A stretch of DNA of 64,000 bases from Atriophallophorus winterbourni (GCA_013407085.1 JACCGJ010000666.1:78511-142510), one strand, 5' to 3'; shown: positions 11,510 through 20,656, counted from the first letter of the stretch. Notes: generated by a model from the sequence alone, not told the origin. Program-made: numbers and translations.

Positions 11510-14500
11510 TCAGTACCGACAGAGCTTGGGGTTCACTTGAAGTGGTACGACAGTCTTGCGTCTTCGGTTAGTCCATCGTCGGGGTTCTAGTGCGCGATCG
11601 GGAGCGATAATGTCAGGTGGTATTTCAACCGGAGGAGATGGGAGCTGGAAGGTGTCAAATAGAAGATCCAACGGAAGATTCACTGGTTCCGCAGGTTCTA
11701 ACTCCGACTGTCCTTCTCTTGGTCTCAATTGATTGAGATGGCGTATCCAAATGTCGTTTCCAACTTGGATGTCGAACATGACGCTACCTCTCCGACATAC
11801 AACCTTGCCCTCGATCCATGGGTTTCTTCGTTGTCGATAATCACGAGCATAGACGCTGGATCCCACTTTGAAGCTCCTTTGACTGAGATGCTGATGAACA
11901 TGAGGTTGTGGTGGCTTCGGGACCATTGCGTTATTGACTGTACGAAGTTTTCTACCCATTAGTGCCTCTGCTGGCGTTTGACTATTCATCAGGGATTCGT
12001 GTGGGGTCGTCCGGTAGACTAACAGGAATCGTTGCAAGTTGTCGACGGTAGTCCCCTCCCCTCGGAACTTGAGCATTGCTCTTTTGAATGTGTCGACAAA
12101 CCTCTCCGCTTGTCCGTTCGATTGGGGATGGTAGATCGGAGTCCTGATATGCTCAATTGCATTCTTCTTGCAGAATTCGGCAAAATGAGATGATGTGAAT
12201 TGGGATCCATTATCTGAGACAATGGTGTCGGGAACTCCGTGTTGGCTGAATAGCGAAGTGAGTGCTCCGATTGTGGTCGAACTTGTGGCAGGAGAGAGCG
12301 GGACGATTTCTGGCCATTTTGAATAAGCGTCTACCAAGACTAAGTAGGTGGTTCCGTTGAGTGGGCCGGCGAAGTCAATGTGAATACGCGACCATGCTTT
12401 GTCAGGTCGAGGCCACGGAACTGGTGTTGCGTGAGCAGGAAGTTTTGCCGCTTGTTGACAATTGGTACAGCGCCTGACAAACTCGGTGATGTCAGCGTCC
12501 ATCCCTGGCCAGTAGGCGAAACTTCGGGCGATTGCTTTCATCCGATTGAGCCCCGGATGTCCAGCATGAAATTGACGTATTACCCGTTGACGCAAAGCAG
12601 CGGGAATAACGACTCGAGCACCAAACATGAGACAGTCATCCACGATTGATAAGGATTCCCGTCTTTGGAACAGTTGATTGTCATTCAATTGTGGTGCTAG
12701 CCTAGGCCATCCAGATTGAACATATCTGATAGCTTCTGAGAGAACCTCGTCGTCGTTCAGGGTCCTCTTGATATCTGCGACCGTCACGGGAAGGTTTCGG
12801 ACTGCTGTGGTTAACTGATCACGTACATACCGCTCAGTAGATATAGCTGCAATCACCACGTCCCCGTCACTGCCTGTTTCGTTTGAGAGTAGACGGGATA
12901 GGGCGTCTGCTTGACCAAAATCTTCTGTTCTGCGGTATTGAATCTTGAAATCGTAACCAAGAAGAGTGAGGGCCCAACGTTGCAGACGATTGGCTGAATG
13001 AGCAGGGATCCCTTTCTTCGATCCAAATACCGAAATGAGCGGTTTGTGGTCCGTCAGCAGGGTGAAACTTCGACCGTAGATCAACTTGTGAAACCGTTTG
13101 ACTGCGAACACGAGGGCCAACGCTTCCTTTTCTATCTGGCCGTACTTCTTCTCTGCTGGTGTCAGTGTTCGTGATGCATGCATGATAGCTTTCTCCGTTC
13201 CGTCAGGAAACTTGTGAGAGATGACCGCACCAACGCCATGGCTAGAAGCATCAGCGGCTACAACGATTGGTAATACCGGATCGTAATGCGTCAGCAGCAG
13301 CTCGGAACTCAGCATTGTTTTCACTGTGACGAAAGCATCTTCGCAATCGGGTGACCAGTTCCATGCCATGTCTTTCTGGAGAAGGCTGTTGAGCGGTGCA
13401 CGAACATTGTGTAGTGATGGTAAGAAAGCGCTGTAGTAACTTACCAGTCCAAGAAATGAACGAAGCGTAGAGACATCTGTGGGTGCCGGCATTCGTTGAA
13501 TAGCTTGGATATTCGCTGGATCAGGATGACGACCAGAAGCATCGAAGATGAAACCAAGGTATTTGATGGAATCCAGGTAAAACTGGCATTTCTCTGTACG
13601 AAGCCGGAGACCACTGTCTTGTATCCTTTGTAAAACATCTTCCGTACGAGACTGTAGCTCACCTGTGTTTCTGCCAACGATTAGAATGTCGTCCATGTAG
13701 ACCGCAACGCCTGTAATACCTGCCAAAATCGTGTCGATCGCTTGTTGGAAGATCGCGGGTGCGGTCTTCACGCCAAATGGGAGTCTGTTGAATTGATACA
13801 GTCCACGATGGGTATTGATCGTTAAAAACTCACGTGATTCAGGTGCGACTTCCACTTGAAAATAAGCTTCTGCCAGATCGAGTTTCGCAAAGCAGGTGCC
13901 GCCATTAAGTATGGTGAAGAGATCATCTGGTAACGGGAGTGGGTAGTGGTGAGTCTCAAGTGCATCATTGAGACCAGTCGAGAAATCTGCGCAAAGGCGA
14001 ATCGAGCCATTGGTTTTCTTCACCACGACGATGGGTGCTGCCCAAGATGAGTACGTTACCGGAGAGATGATTCCAAGTTCATGTAGACGCTGTAGTTCCA
14101 TCTCGACTTGGGGAAGTGAGGCATATGGTACAGGTCGTTTGGGGCGAAATACTGGCTTGGCTCCTGGACGAAGTTGAAGGACTGCTTGTGTATGCTTGCA
14201 CTTACCAAGATCCTCTTTGAACAGATCGGAAAACCGGTTGACGATTTGATCGATTCTGTTTGAGGGTGCACTGCTGCACTGGATTTGGTTGCACAGAGCA
14301 TTGATTGGCTGATCTGCCAGTTGGAGATCTTCGATCCAATCGAGTCCGAGAAGATTCAAGTTCGCTTTGGCGATGTAGCAGGTACATGGTGCTGTTTTCT
14401 CTCGGAAAGACACACAACACTTCAGTTGCCCGATTAATTTGAGTGATCCACCACAGGCACTGGTTGCAGGCGGACATGTTGAATAGATACGTGGGCTGCC

Positions 14501-15637
14501 AAGATTTTTCCAAATTGCTTCGGAGATGATTGTGATGTCCGATGCTGTATCCAGTTGAAGCTGAACGGGTATACCGTTGATCTGGATAGAGATGAACCGC
14601 CGTCTCGGAGATGAACTTACTTGGAATGTTGTTGTGACGCTGAGCGCGTGTCCGCTTGGTGAATGCTTCCAAGGAGTCCTGGGCTTCGATGCAAACCTCT
14701 GCTGGTTTTGCTGCGGCTTTGAAAATGGCCTCGAAATCTTTGGTTTCGACGAAACTTGTTGTTTCGTTCTGGATCTGCAGAATCCTTCTTTGTGGCCTGT
14801 GACGTTGCACTGACTGCAACGGTGCTGTTTAAAGGGACAATATCGGACATAGTGCCAGGCTCCGCAATGCCAACATGGAGACGGTGGCTTCTTTGCGCTG
14901 GAAACTTGTGGCGAATGCCAATTGCTTTGCTGAACGGCATGGACGGTGTCGGTGCCATGATTCCCATGTTGAATCATTGCCGAATCTTCTTGGAGACGGA
15001 CCAGTCGTAGATATTCATCACCAATGGCTTGGAGAGTGAATGAGGGTTCTTGCTCAAGTTTGTTGAGCAGTCGCGTTCGAATATCAGCGAAACGCGGAGA
15101 TACCAGGCTGCATATGAATATCAAGGACTTGAACTGGTCGTCTGTGAGGGACCGCAACTTGAAGCGTTCGCATTCGCGATTGACAATGCCCATGTGCGTC
15201 AGGAAGTCGTCAGTGTCGTTCATTTTCAGCTTGAGGCACCTGTAACGTGTGTTGAAGAGAGATACCTGCTCACCGAAAAGTTCAATCAGTGACTTGATCG
15301 TCTCATCAAAAGTTCTATCCCGAGGATTCTTGGGAAGGATCAGGTTACAGTACTTATCCAGCTCTGCTGGGCCAAGTTTACGTAGCAGCAGCCGGACTTT
15401 CCATGCATCATCTTGGGCTGAAAAATCAACACGAAAAAGATCTTCATAACGCCTGAACCAAGTTTCAAATGTGACGTTAGCTTCCGGATCATAGGAGAAT
15501 TCTGCGATGCTGTTCGCAATTCCGTCAACGGAGGGTGGAATAGCACGAGGTTCTGTGATTGGTACTTGCTTCTGCAGAAGAAGTTCCATTAGCATCATTT
15601 GTCGCTCCAAAAGAATTTCTATCTTGGATTGTTCCAT
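11510..15637 (-). CDS. Ty3/gypsy Gag-Pol polyprotein (1375 aa)
   Basis: One open frame from ATG at 15637 to a stop at 11510-11512, beginning MEQSKIEILL. Visible in order: Gag with two zinc knuckles (C255-C258-H262-C267 and C274-C277-H282-C287); aspartic protease LDTA near 362; RT from about 500 with LCADFS, LDLAEAYFQV and the catalytic YMDD at 647-650; RNase H with AADASSHG near 795 and LLTDHKPL near 861; integrase zinc domain (HAGHPG about 1024, C1057-x2-C1060) and catalytic D1088, D1142 and E1178; basic C-terminal tail ending near NRRRK. No stop or frameshift seen. It copies the element RNA and integrates the DNA. Encoded as one frame without the usual gag/pol shift. Its survival inside a nested insertion suggests recent activity. 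Confidence 0.93.
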   Translation of the reverse strand: MEQSKIEILLERQMMLMELLLQKQVPITEPRAIPPSVDGIANSIAEFSYDPEANVTFETWFRRYEDLFRVDFSAQDDAWKVRLLLRKLGPAELDKYCNLILPKNPRDRTFDETIKSLIELFGEQVSLFNTRYRCLKLKMNDTDDFLTHMGIVNRECERFKLRSLTDDQFKSLIFICSLVSPRFADIRTRLLNKLEQEPSFTLQAIGDEYLRLVRLQEDSAMIQHGNHGTDTVHAVQQSNWHSPQVSSAKKPPSPCWHCGAWHYVRYCPFKQHRCSQCNVTGHKEGFCRSRTKQQVSSKPKISRPFSKPQQNQQRFASKPRTPWKHSPSGHALSVTTTFQVSSSPRRRFISIQINGIPVQLQLDTASDITIISEAIWKNLGSPRIYSTCPPATSACGGSLKLIGQLKCCVSFREKTAPCTCYIAKANLNLLGLDWIEDLQLADQPINALCNQIQCSSAPSNRIDQIVNRFSDLFKEDLGKCKHTQAVLQLRPGAKPVFRPKRPVPYASLPQVEMELQRLHELGIISPVTYSSWAAPIVVVKKTNGSIRLCADFSTGLNDALETHHYPLPLPDDLFTILNGGTCFAKLDLAEAYFQVEVAPESREFLTINTHRGLYQFNRLPFGVKTAPAIFQQAIDTILAGITGVAVYMDDILIVGRNTGELQSRTEDVLQRIQDSGLRLRTEKCQFYLDSIKYLGFIFDASGRHPDPANIQAIQRMPAPTDVSTLRSFLGLVSYYSAFLPSLHNVRAPLNSLLQKDMAWNWSPDCEDAFVTVKTMLSSELLLTHYDPVLPIVVAADASSHGVGAVISHKFPDGTEKAIMHASRTLTPAEKKYGQIEKEALALVFAVKRFHKLIYGRSFTLLTDHKPLISVFGSKKGIPAHSANRLQRWALTLLGYDFKIQYRRTEDFGQADALSRLLSNETGSDGDVVIAAISTERYVRDQLTTAVRNLPVTVADIKRTLNDDEVLSEAIRYVQSGWPRLAPQLNDNQLFQRRESLSIVDDCLMFGARVVIPAALRQRVIRQFHAGHPGLNRMKAIARSFAYWPGMDADITEFVRRCTNCQQAAKLPAHATPVPWPRPDKAWSRIHIDFAGPLNGTTYLVLVDAYSKWPEIVPLSPATSSTTIGALTSLFSQHGVPDTIVSDNGSQFTSSHFAEFCKKNAIEHIRTPIYHPQSNGQAERFVDTFKRAMLKFRGEGTTVDNLQRFLLVYRTTPHESLMNSQTPAEALMGRKLRTVNNAMVPKPPQPHVHQHLSQRSFKVGSSVYARDYRQRRNPWIEGKVVCRRGSVMFDIQVGNDIWIRHLNQLRPREGQSELEPAEPVNLPLDLLFDTFQLPSPPVEIPPDIIAPDRALEPRRWTNRRRKTVVPLQVNPKLCRY

Positions 15638-15670
15638 GATTTCGTAACTTGAATAAACCCGTCGCCAAAC

Positions 15671-16044
15671 TGTTACGTTCTTGATATGGAGCTAATAATG
15701 CACCGGATATGCTTTCCACAATATTGCCCAACCGACTATTGAGAGAGAAGACCAAAGCTTCAGAGAAGTTCGTATGGGAGCTCACTTCCAATAATAACAA
15801 ACATGGTTTACTCATCCATATATATAGGCTGAGAATGTAAAAGGAAATGACCTTGGAAAATAGCACATTAAAACCGTGTCAAAGACTCGATGGACCAATC
15901 AGAATAAAGGGCGAATATGATCCAATTATAATCATGATTTTCCCGCCAAATAATTCAAATCTTTGTTGACATAGTGTCAATATAGAGCCGTAATATCTCC
16001 AAAGATATTGAGTTTTTAGGGAAAATAAACGTCTTTTCCCATTA
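15671..16044 (-). repeat. 5' LTR of inner Ty3 element
   Basis: About 374 bp, same ends as the 3' copy. Directly downstream (15670 down to about 15651, minus strand) reads GTTTGGCGACGGGTTTATTC, the presumed primer-binding region; I cannot name the tRNA. Confidence 0.88.
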
Positions 16045-16162
16045 TTCTCCCTCACTCTTTACGAACTTGTCGCCAGCTTGCAAGCCTATTGCAACCAAAT
16101 CGAGAAGACATTGCCCAGATGATGAAGTTTTTATCGCCACTAAAATTAAACAATTACAAAAG
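16045..16162 (+). pseudogene. Start of RT region of transducing element
   Basis: Continues the pol frame interrupted at 11116. The translation PACKPIATKSRRHCPDDEVF, followed by IATKIKQLQK, has the pattern of the Ty3 protease-RT linker (P-I-x-x-x-x-R-R, then P-x-x-x-x-F-I-x-x-x-I-x-x-L). In an intact element this would be followed by the G-I-I-x-P-S start of RT; here it stops after KQLQK and the next codon is the ATG of the captured gene. About 39 codons remain. Confidence 0.7.
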
Positions 16163-16635
16163 ATGGCGTCATCGAACCCTTCTAGGGTGAAGAAAGTTTT
16201 CATTGGCGGTTTGCTGGATACCGTCACAAAAATGATCTCATGCATGAGCTTTCAAAATACGGCGACGTTGACGACGTATGGATTGCTCGAAACCCTCCCG
16301 GTTTTGCGTTTTCGCAATATGTAAAATCGACAGACGCGGAGAAACCAGTACGAGCGTTAGACGGGCTTAACTTATGCGGCTCGCGAGTGCGTGTAGAATT
16401 TACAAGGATGGATCGTTCTGGCAAAGGTCCAAGCTTTTGTGGTTCACGTTCAGTCGCTCGTGGTCCATCGCGTCGATACGCTTCACCAAGACGAGGAGGA
16501 AGGTATTCGCCTCCATATGAAGGTTCTCGCTATCCTTACGATCAAGGAAATATGTTCTACCCAGATATTGCGAATGCGATGGCTGCAGGATTTCCCTACG
16601 GTGCTTATTCGCCAGGAATGCCAATCCTGATCTAG
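16163..16635 (+). pseudogene. Captured SR splicing factor-like gene (SRSF3/SRSF7 type)
   Basis: Begins ATG-GCG (MASSNPSRVKKVFIGGL), in frame with the pol codons before it. An RRM is clear: RNP2 VFIGGL, then VWIARNPPGFAF containing RNP1, then AVRALDG-like and CGSRVRVEF segments. VWIARNPPGFAF and CGSRVRVE are hallmarks of SRSF3/SRSF7. A one-base loss in an A run near 16228 shifts the frame, so the RRM lies in two frames (to about 16228, then 16240 onward). The second frame runs on through an Arg/Gly/Tyr/Pro-rich tail to TAG at 16633-16635, with only a few RS pairs instead of a long RS domain. No intron is evident. Family members bind pre-mRNA in the nucleus; this copy is probably non-functional. 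No poly(A) follows. Confidence 0.82.
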
Positions 16636-16691
16636 ATGACCCATTATGTGTACCCTCCACCTAAATTGACTCTCTGTGTTACCCTCAAATT

Positions 16692-16745
16692 TTGGAACAA
16701 CAACAACGCATCCGTCCTTACAATTTGAGGACTCGAGAAGCTTGA
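16692..16745 (+). pseudogene. Last codons of pol (integrase tail) after captured gene
   Basis: Eighteen codons LEQQQRIRPYNLRTREA-stop. The R-P-Y-N-L-R-x-R ending is typical of Ty3 integrase C-termini. It lies 62 bp before the 3' LTR, with a purine-rich AAGCCCGGGTGAA just before the LTR. So the pol 3' end survives on the far side of the captured gene, meaning replacement rather than simple insertion. 16636-16691 holds the gene's 3' UTR or more pol, unresolved. Confidence 0.7.
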
Positions 16746-16806
16746 TTTTTCTGTGTTGACCTCATCCAGTACGAAAGATTGTCTTCCATTTCAAAGCCCG
16801 GGTGAA

Positions 16807-16969
16807 TGTCATGATTGTTTGTTGTATACTTTCTATATACCGTTGACTAACACATCTTGTTTGCATTTCAGCTATTGTACGCTCATTCTTAGAATAGTAA
16901 AGCGTTGCTTACTCCACTCAAACCCGTCTTCCTTCTCTACTTAATTCGGATCGTATAAAGAACGTTACA
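16807..16969 (+). repeat. 3' LTR of transducing element
   Basis: 163 bp, one base different from the 5' LTR (C for T near 16935). Followed immediately by TTGGT, the second copy of the target duplication, and then the interrupted RTE endonuclease. Confidence 0.9.
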
Positions 16970-17297
16970 TTGGTATAGTGCTGAATTCGCGTGCCGAATC
17001 CTGTTTAATCGATTGGATTCGTTGCAATAGCAGGATGTGCGCAGTTAGACTAGTCACTAATGTTAGACCAAACTCAAAATCCTATAATCAGATATGCTTG
17101 TTTATTGAAACAACTTACGCCCCGACTAACACCAATTCCGACGACGAGAAGAACGCTTTCTACGACATCTTTATGCTCTTTTGCGACTTGCAAAAAGCTC
17201 CGATATTGTTGTCTTAGCGGGAGATATGAATGCTAGACTAGGTCACTTAGATGCCTTTGAATTACAATTAGGTGGCATGTTTGGTCCTCAAGGCCAA
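16970..17297 (+). pseudogene. RTE endonuclease, continuation of array unit 3
   Basis: Resumes the EN frame cut at 9732 (IVLNSRAESCLIDW, then YAPTNTN, then VVLAGDMNARLG after a frameshift). Sequence is of the unit-1 type (ATTCGTTGCAA, GGTCACTTAGATGC). It breaks off after GGTCCTCAAGGCCAA and joins an RT piece, deleting the EN C-terminus and the RT start. Confidence 0.8.
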
Positions 17298-18009
17298 GGT
17301 GTGCGAAGCTCATGCTCTAATCACCGTGGGATAAGTCTCACTCCCATCATTAGGAGATTATTAGCGTCCATGTCTTCGAAGATTTACATCGCATAGGGAA
17401 TCACAGATCCGAGAGCAGCGAGCTGGCTTCCGGCCTGGCAGAGGCTGTGTCGACCACACAATATCAATAATTCTGCATCGTTAGATGACGAGGTCTCGGC
17501 ACGCATTTCTAGAGCGACTGTAGCATTTAGCAACATAGGTCACCTCTGATGTCAGGAAGGACTGTCTATGTTGTTCAAGGGTAGAGTCTATAAAGCGACA
17601 GTTCGGCCTGTGTTACTGTATGGGTGCGAAACCTGGACCTTACGTAAAGAACACATTTAGCGTATTTGGCAACCGATATCTCCGCAACATTTTAGAAGTT
17701 AGATTTTACAATCGCACTGATGCTCTCCGAAATAAGTTGTTTGGTAGTAATGTTGATATAGAGAAGCAGATCAACCTGCATAGGTTATGCTGCTTGGGTC
17801 ACGTTTTACGGATGCCGGACCACCGACTTCCGAAACGGATTCTTTTTGCGACGCCACATCCAGATTGGCCTAAATCTCGGGGTGGCCAAACCGTCACGTG
17901 GCATGGGCAGTTAAAAACCCTTACTAGTAACCTTTCCAAAGTCGGCGCAGCGCGTCTTCCAGGGTGGTGTCCTTTCGATCAGATGTCGCAATTGGTAGTT
18001 ACGCTTTAG
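17298..18009 (+). pseudogene. RTE RT remnant and true C-terminus
   Basis: 17298-17395 is an RT scrap (GVRSSCSNHRGISLTPIIRR) and 17462-18009 the end of the protein: [28 protein letters not shown], then HRLCCLGHVLRMPDHRLPKR, RGGQTVTWH and RLPGWCP, the usual RTE C-terminal block. The YxDD region is deleted between them. This supplies the RT C-terminus missing from the tandem units, so 3795-18860 is one element in origin. Confidence 0.8.
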
Positions 18010-18860
18010 GATATGTCCAGAAACCGTGTTCAATGGCGGTCTTGCACTAAGCATTTTCTTGGAGTGTTTGCTTATCCTTGTATGTTGTCAAGCGGGGTGA
18101 CGAGAAAAGCTTGTTGTGATGAATGACAGTGAAATCAGCAGGGAATCTGCCATGCTGAGTTCGCTCTACTCGTTCACGAAATTTGTTTGAATGCATGTGC
18201 CATTCGAGGTGTATGCACCTCTTCCCAGTTCGTTTGTGCTTACTCTTCTATAGAATCCGTAGCTATTTATTATAAAGGCGTTAGCAAGAGATACAAAAGC
18301 TATTTAGATTAAATGAGTTGATAAGAACTTGCTCTTGATTACTTACTTCGCAGGCGTGTGAAGCTGAAACTGGGCTGCTATCTGGCACCAATCTGTACAA
18401 ACCATTTGTATTGGTGCGATCAGATATCGCAGTGGTGCGATCAGATATCGCAGTGGTTAGTTACGCTTCATGACATGTCCCGAAACCGTGCTCAATGGCG
18501 GTCTTGCACAAAGCATATTCTTGGAGTGTTTGCTCAACCGTGTATGTTGTCAAGCGGAGTGACGAGAAAAGCTTGTTATGATGCATGACAGTGAAAGCCG
18601 CAAGGAAGCTGCCGTGCTGATGTTGCTCTACTCGTTCACGAAACTTGTTTGAATGTATGTTCCATTCGAGGTGTAGGCACCTCTCCCCAGTTTGTTTGTG
18701 CTTACTCTTCTATAGAAGCCGTAGCAATTTAAGTCCCACCCTTCCCCATCTTTTAGGATTTTACTTTTTCGTGGTTGTATGGCAGTTAAGCATTCGGTAC
18801 GTGCTACCGGTGTATTGCTGTCTTTGATGATGATGATGATGATGATGATGATTTGTATTG
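18010..18860 (+). mobile_element. RTE 3' UTRs, two copies, with GAT microsatellite tail
   Basis: 18010-18270 is the 3' UTR (GTTGTCAAGCGG, GACGAGAAAAGCTTGTT, CGTTCACGAAA). 18450-18855 is a second copy starting at the end of the protein region, preceded by a 23 bp duplication (GTGCGATCAGATATCGCAGT twice at 18415-18460). It ends in TTAGGATTTTAC and an uninterrupted run of GAT units at 18824-18851, the usual RTE-type tail. Confidence 0.75.
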
Positions 18861-18861
18861 G

Positions 18862-19623
18862 TATGTATTTGGTAGCCTTTGGAGAGAAACAGGTCTCTGT
18901 CTCTTTGGTTTCTGAATTCCACCAAGATTGGCCTTGCTTGGTTTCCTTTCTTATACAGACCGATTCTGTGTAGGCTAACTATCTGGAGATTGGGTTTAAG
19001 GTCTGTAAGACGCAATAAATTTCGTACGCATTTGCGATCTAAACTGCGTCGTGCTTTAGCCTCCTGTATAAAAGGCTCTTGCTCGTTATGGATCAGAATA
19101 TTTCTGGTCCTGGTTTTTAAACTCTTCTCGGGAAAAGCACCTTTTTTGCAACGCTCGCAATTCGCTGCGAGTTAATTGTCGCTAAATTACCGAGACGTGA
19201 CTCGGTTTTCTTACTTGTTGGGGAGCGCGGTAACTTTTGAGCTGACTGGCACTTTTTCTTACGCTGACTAACAACATTGTTGTTAGTTTTCCCCTGTCTT
19301 CCTTCCGCAGATTTTCTCATATCCGCCGGCTTATGTAAGATTGGTTTGAGCGAGGCTGCAACTTTCGCGTAGGATCTTTGGGTTGGTTCCTGCAGAGTTG
19401 CCAGTAACTGGGAAACTTGCTTACGGTAATTCTCCGTTGCAACTTCCTTGCACTCCACGCAGGCCAATTCGAACCATGTATGGGCTGCATATATGGTGTA
19501 ATGGTCTTTTGGTATACTAGAGCACTTTTGGTGCGCCCAGGGTCTGCATGCACAACTCTCAATAACTTTGGCTACTTGCTTACCACAACCAGCCTTTAAG
19601 CATGGAAAAGTAATGTGAGCCAT
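18862..19623 (-). pseudogene. CR1-type ORF1 fragment
   Basis: The minus-strand ORF from ATG at 19623 (168 codons) starts with a Cys/His-rich segment (CLKAGCGK, CACRPWAHQKC, LACVEC), resembling the PHD-like finger at the start of CR1 ORF1 proteins. A basic, Ser-rich stretch follows. After a stop at 19117 the same frame continues with RIGLYKKGNQARPILVEFRN, the conserved end of ORF1 (R-I-G-x, R-P-I-L-V-E-F). It is cut at 18862 by the GAT tail of the RTE. ORF1 is an RNA-binding chaperone in this class. Confidence 0.6.
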
Positions 19624-19766
19624 GATGAAGGTATATGAAATAGATATTTATATCTTAGTAGTGCAGGTAATATAAATTGCAATTTCACAGAATCGGCAAA
19701 TTTCGTAATATTTAATCAGAGCATGGAAAATACAACCAAGTTGAACGTACCGCGCAACTTCATTGC

Positions 19767-20656
19767 ATGTATGATGTCGCGCATGTGCTAAAGAATCCAG
19801 ACGGAAATAAATCTGCCGGACCTGACCATGTGCATCCTAAAATTGTAAAGGAAATATCTAACGTACTAGCAGAGCCTCTATGTGAGTTATACAACGAATC
19901 GCTCTGCAAAGGCATTCTACCAGATGACTGGAAGAAAGCTATTGTCGTACCCATTCCAAAGGGAGGTTGCACAAACATAGTTAAGAATTTCCGACCGGTG
20001 AGCTTGACTAGTGTTTTATGTAAAACCTTGGAGAGACTTATCAGGGATCGGATGTGCAGCCACTTCGTGCACAATTCATCATTGAGACCAGTTTTGGAAT
20101 ATGGTTTGCCAGCCACCTATCCTCAAACTAAGGTAGAACGTGACCAAATAGAAAAATTTCAAAGGGGGGCGACGAAACGAGTACAAGGATTAAAATCAAT
20201 TCCTTATGTGGAGAGAGTTCAACGCCTCAACCTCATGTCGCTCAGTATTCGGCGTATGCGCTACGACCTGCTGCTACCTCGTCGTATATTACTGGGAGCT
20301 CATGGTGACGAGCTGCGCGATGTTTTCCCTCTCGTGACGGACTCAAGAACCCGTGGCTATGCTCTAAAGCTTCAAAAGCGAAGGAAACTACGCCTACCAC
20401 AGGGATTTACGCTCTAAACAGGAATTGTTAACTTGTGGAATGCGTTTCCGGAAGAGGTTATCTCAGCGAGCTCTGAAAAGCAATTCAAGCAACTTTTGGA
20501 TAAGGTGTTGCCTGTAATCACGGCGAAGCTGAACAACGCTGGACAGGATTTCTTCAACTGAGGTTCTCCTGGACTATGTTGCTGATATAAAGAGATGCGG
20601 CTTACAAGGGCTTGACCCCCTGTCGTCTATCAAGAAGAAGAAGAAGAAGAAACACG
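19767..20656 (+). pseudogene. CR1 RT, internally deleted, with AAG tail
   Basis: A 216-codon frame (19767-20417) opens with the RT start (KSAGPDHVHPKI, DWKKAIVVPIPKGG, FRPVSLTSVLCKTLERLI). It then jumps straight to the RT C-terminal thumb (RPVLEYGLPA, QRGATKRVQGL, RRMRYDLL), omitting fingers and palm including the YADD box. The remaining C-terminus (WNAFPEE) follows to about 20540. The 3' UTR ends in AAGAAG units at 20632-20650. Catalytically dead; the deletion kept the frame open. Confidence 0.75.

Larger units (their letters stand above)
11117..16044 (-). mobile_element. Intact-looking Ty3/gypsy element, antisense, nested
   Basis: Full-length element with LTRs at 15671-16044 (5') and 11117-11489 (3'), flanked by ATCTC (11112-11116) and TTCTC (16045-16049), a target duplication with one mismatch. 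Removing the insert restores the pol reading frame of the host element (VKS then PSL). The LTRs differ by about four substitutions and one indel. It has a polypurine tract and a single uninterrupted gag-pol ORF. By motif order it is Ty3/gypsy with integrase after RNase H, most like K02A2.6/Mag-type elements; lineage is my impression only. Confidence 0.9.
9733..16969 (+). mobile_element. LTR retrotransposon carrying a captured SR-factor cDNA
   Basis: Complete insertion into the third RTE unit: target duplication TTGGT at 9728-9732 and 16970-16974, and LTRs at 9733-9895 and 16807-16969 that differ by one base in 163. Order on the plus strand: LTR, primer site, gag, protease, [antisense Ty3 inserted], start of RT, SR splicing-factor-like coding sequence, last 17 pol codons, LTR. 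The RT, RNase H and integrase body is missing and replaced. The near-identical LTRs and perfect duplication show the whole moved as one unit, so the host sequence was already inside when this copy inserted. Such an element would depend on another element's RT and integrase. Confidence 0.85.

Noticed and set aside
11729..15449. Plus-strand ORFs of 60-89 codons across the inner Ty3 element
   Set aside because: Shadows of the long gag-pol frame on the minus strand.
16163..16635. SR-like sequence as an ordinary processed pseudogene
   Set aside because: No poly(A), no target duplication around it, starts at the ATG, and the pol region it should interrupt is missing rather than split. Replacement inside the LTR element fits better.
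18590..18650. Hammerhead ribozyme in the RTE 3' UTR (CTGATG ... CGAAAC)
   Set aside because: The core A after CUGAUG is missing and the segment between the boxes cannot form stem II.
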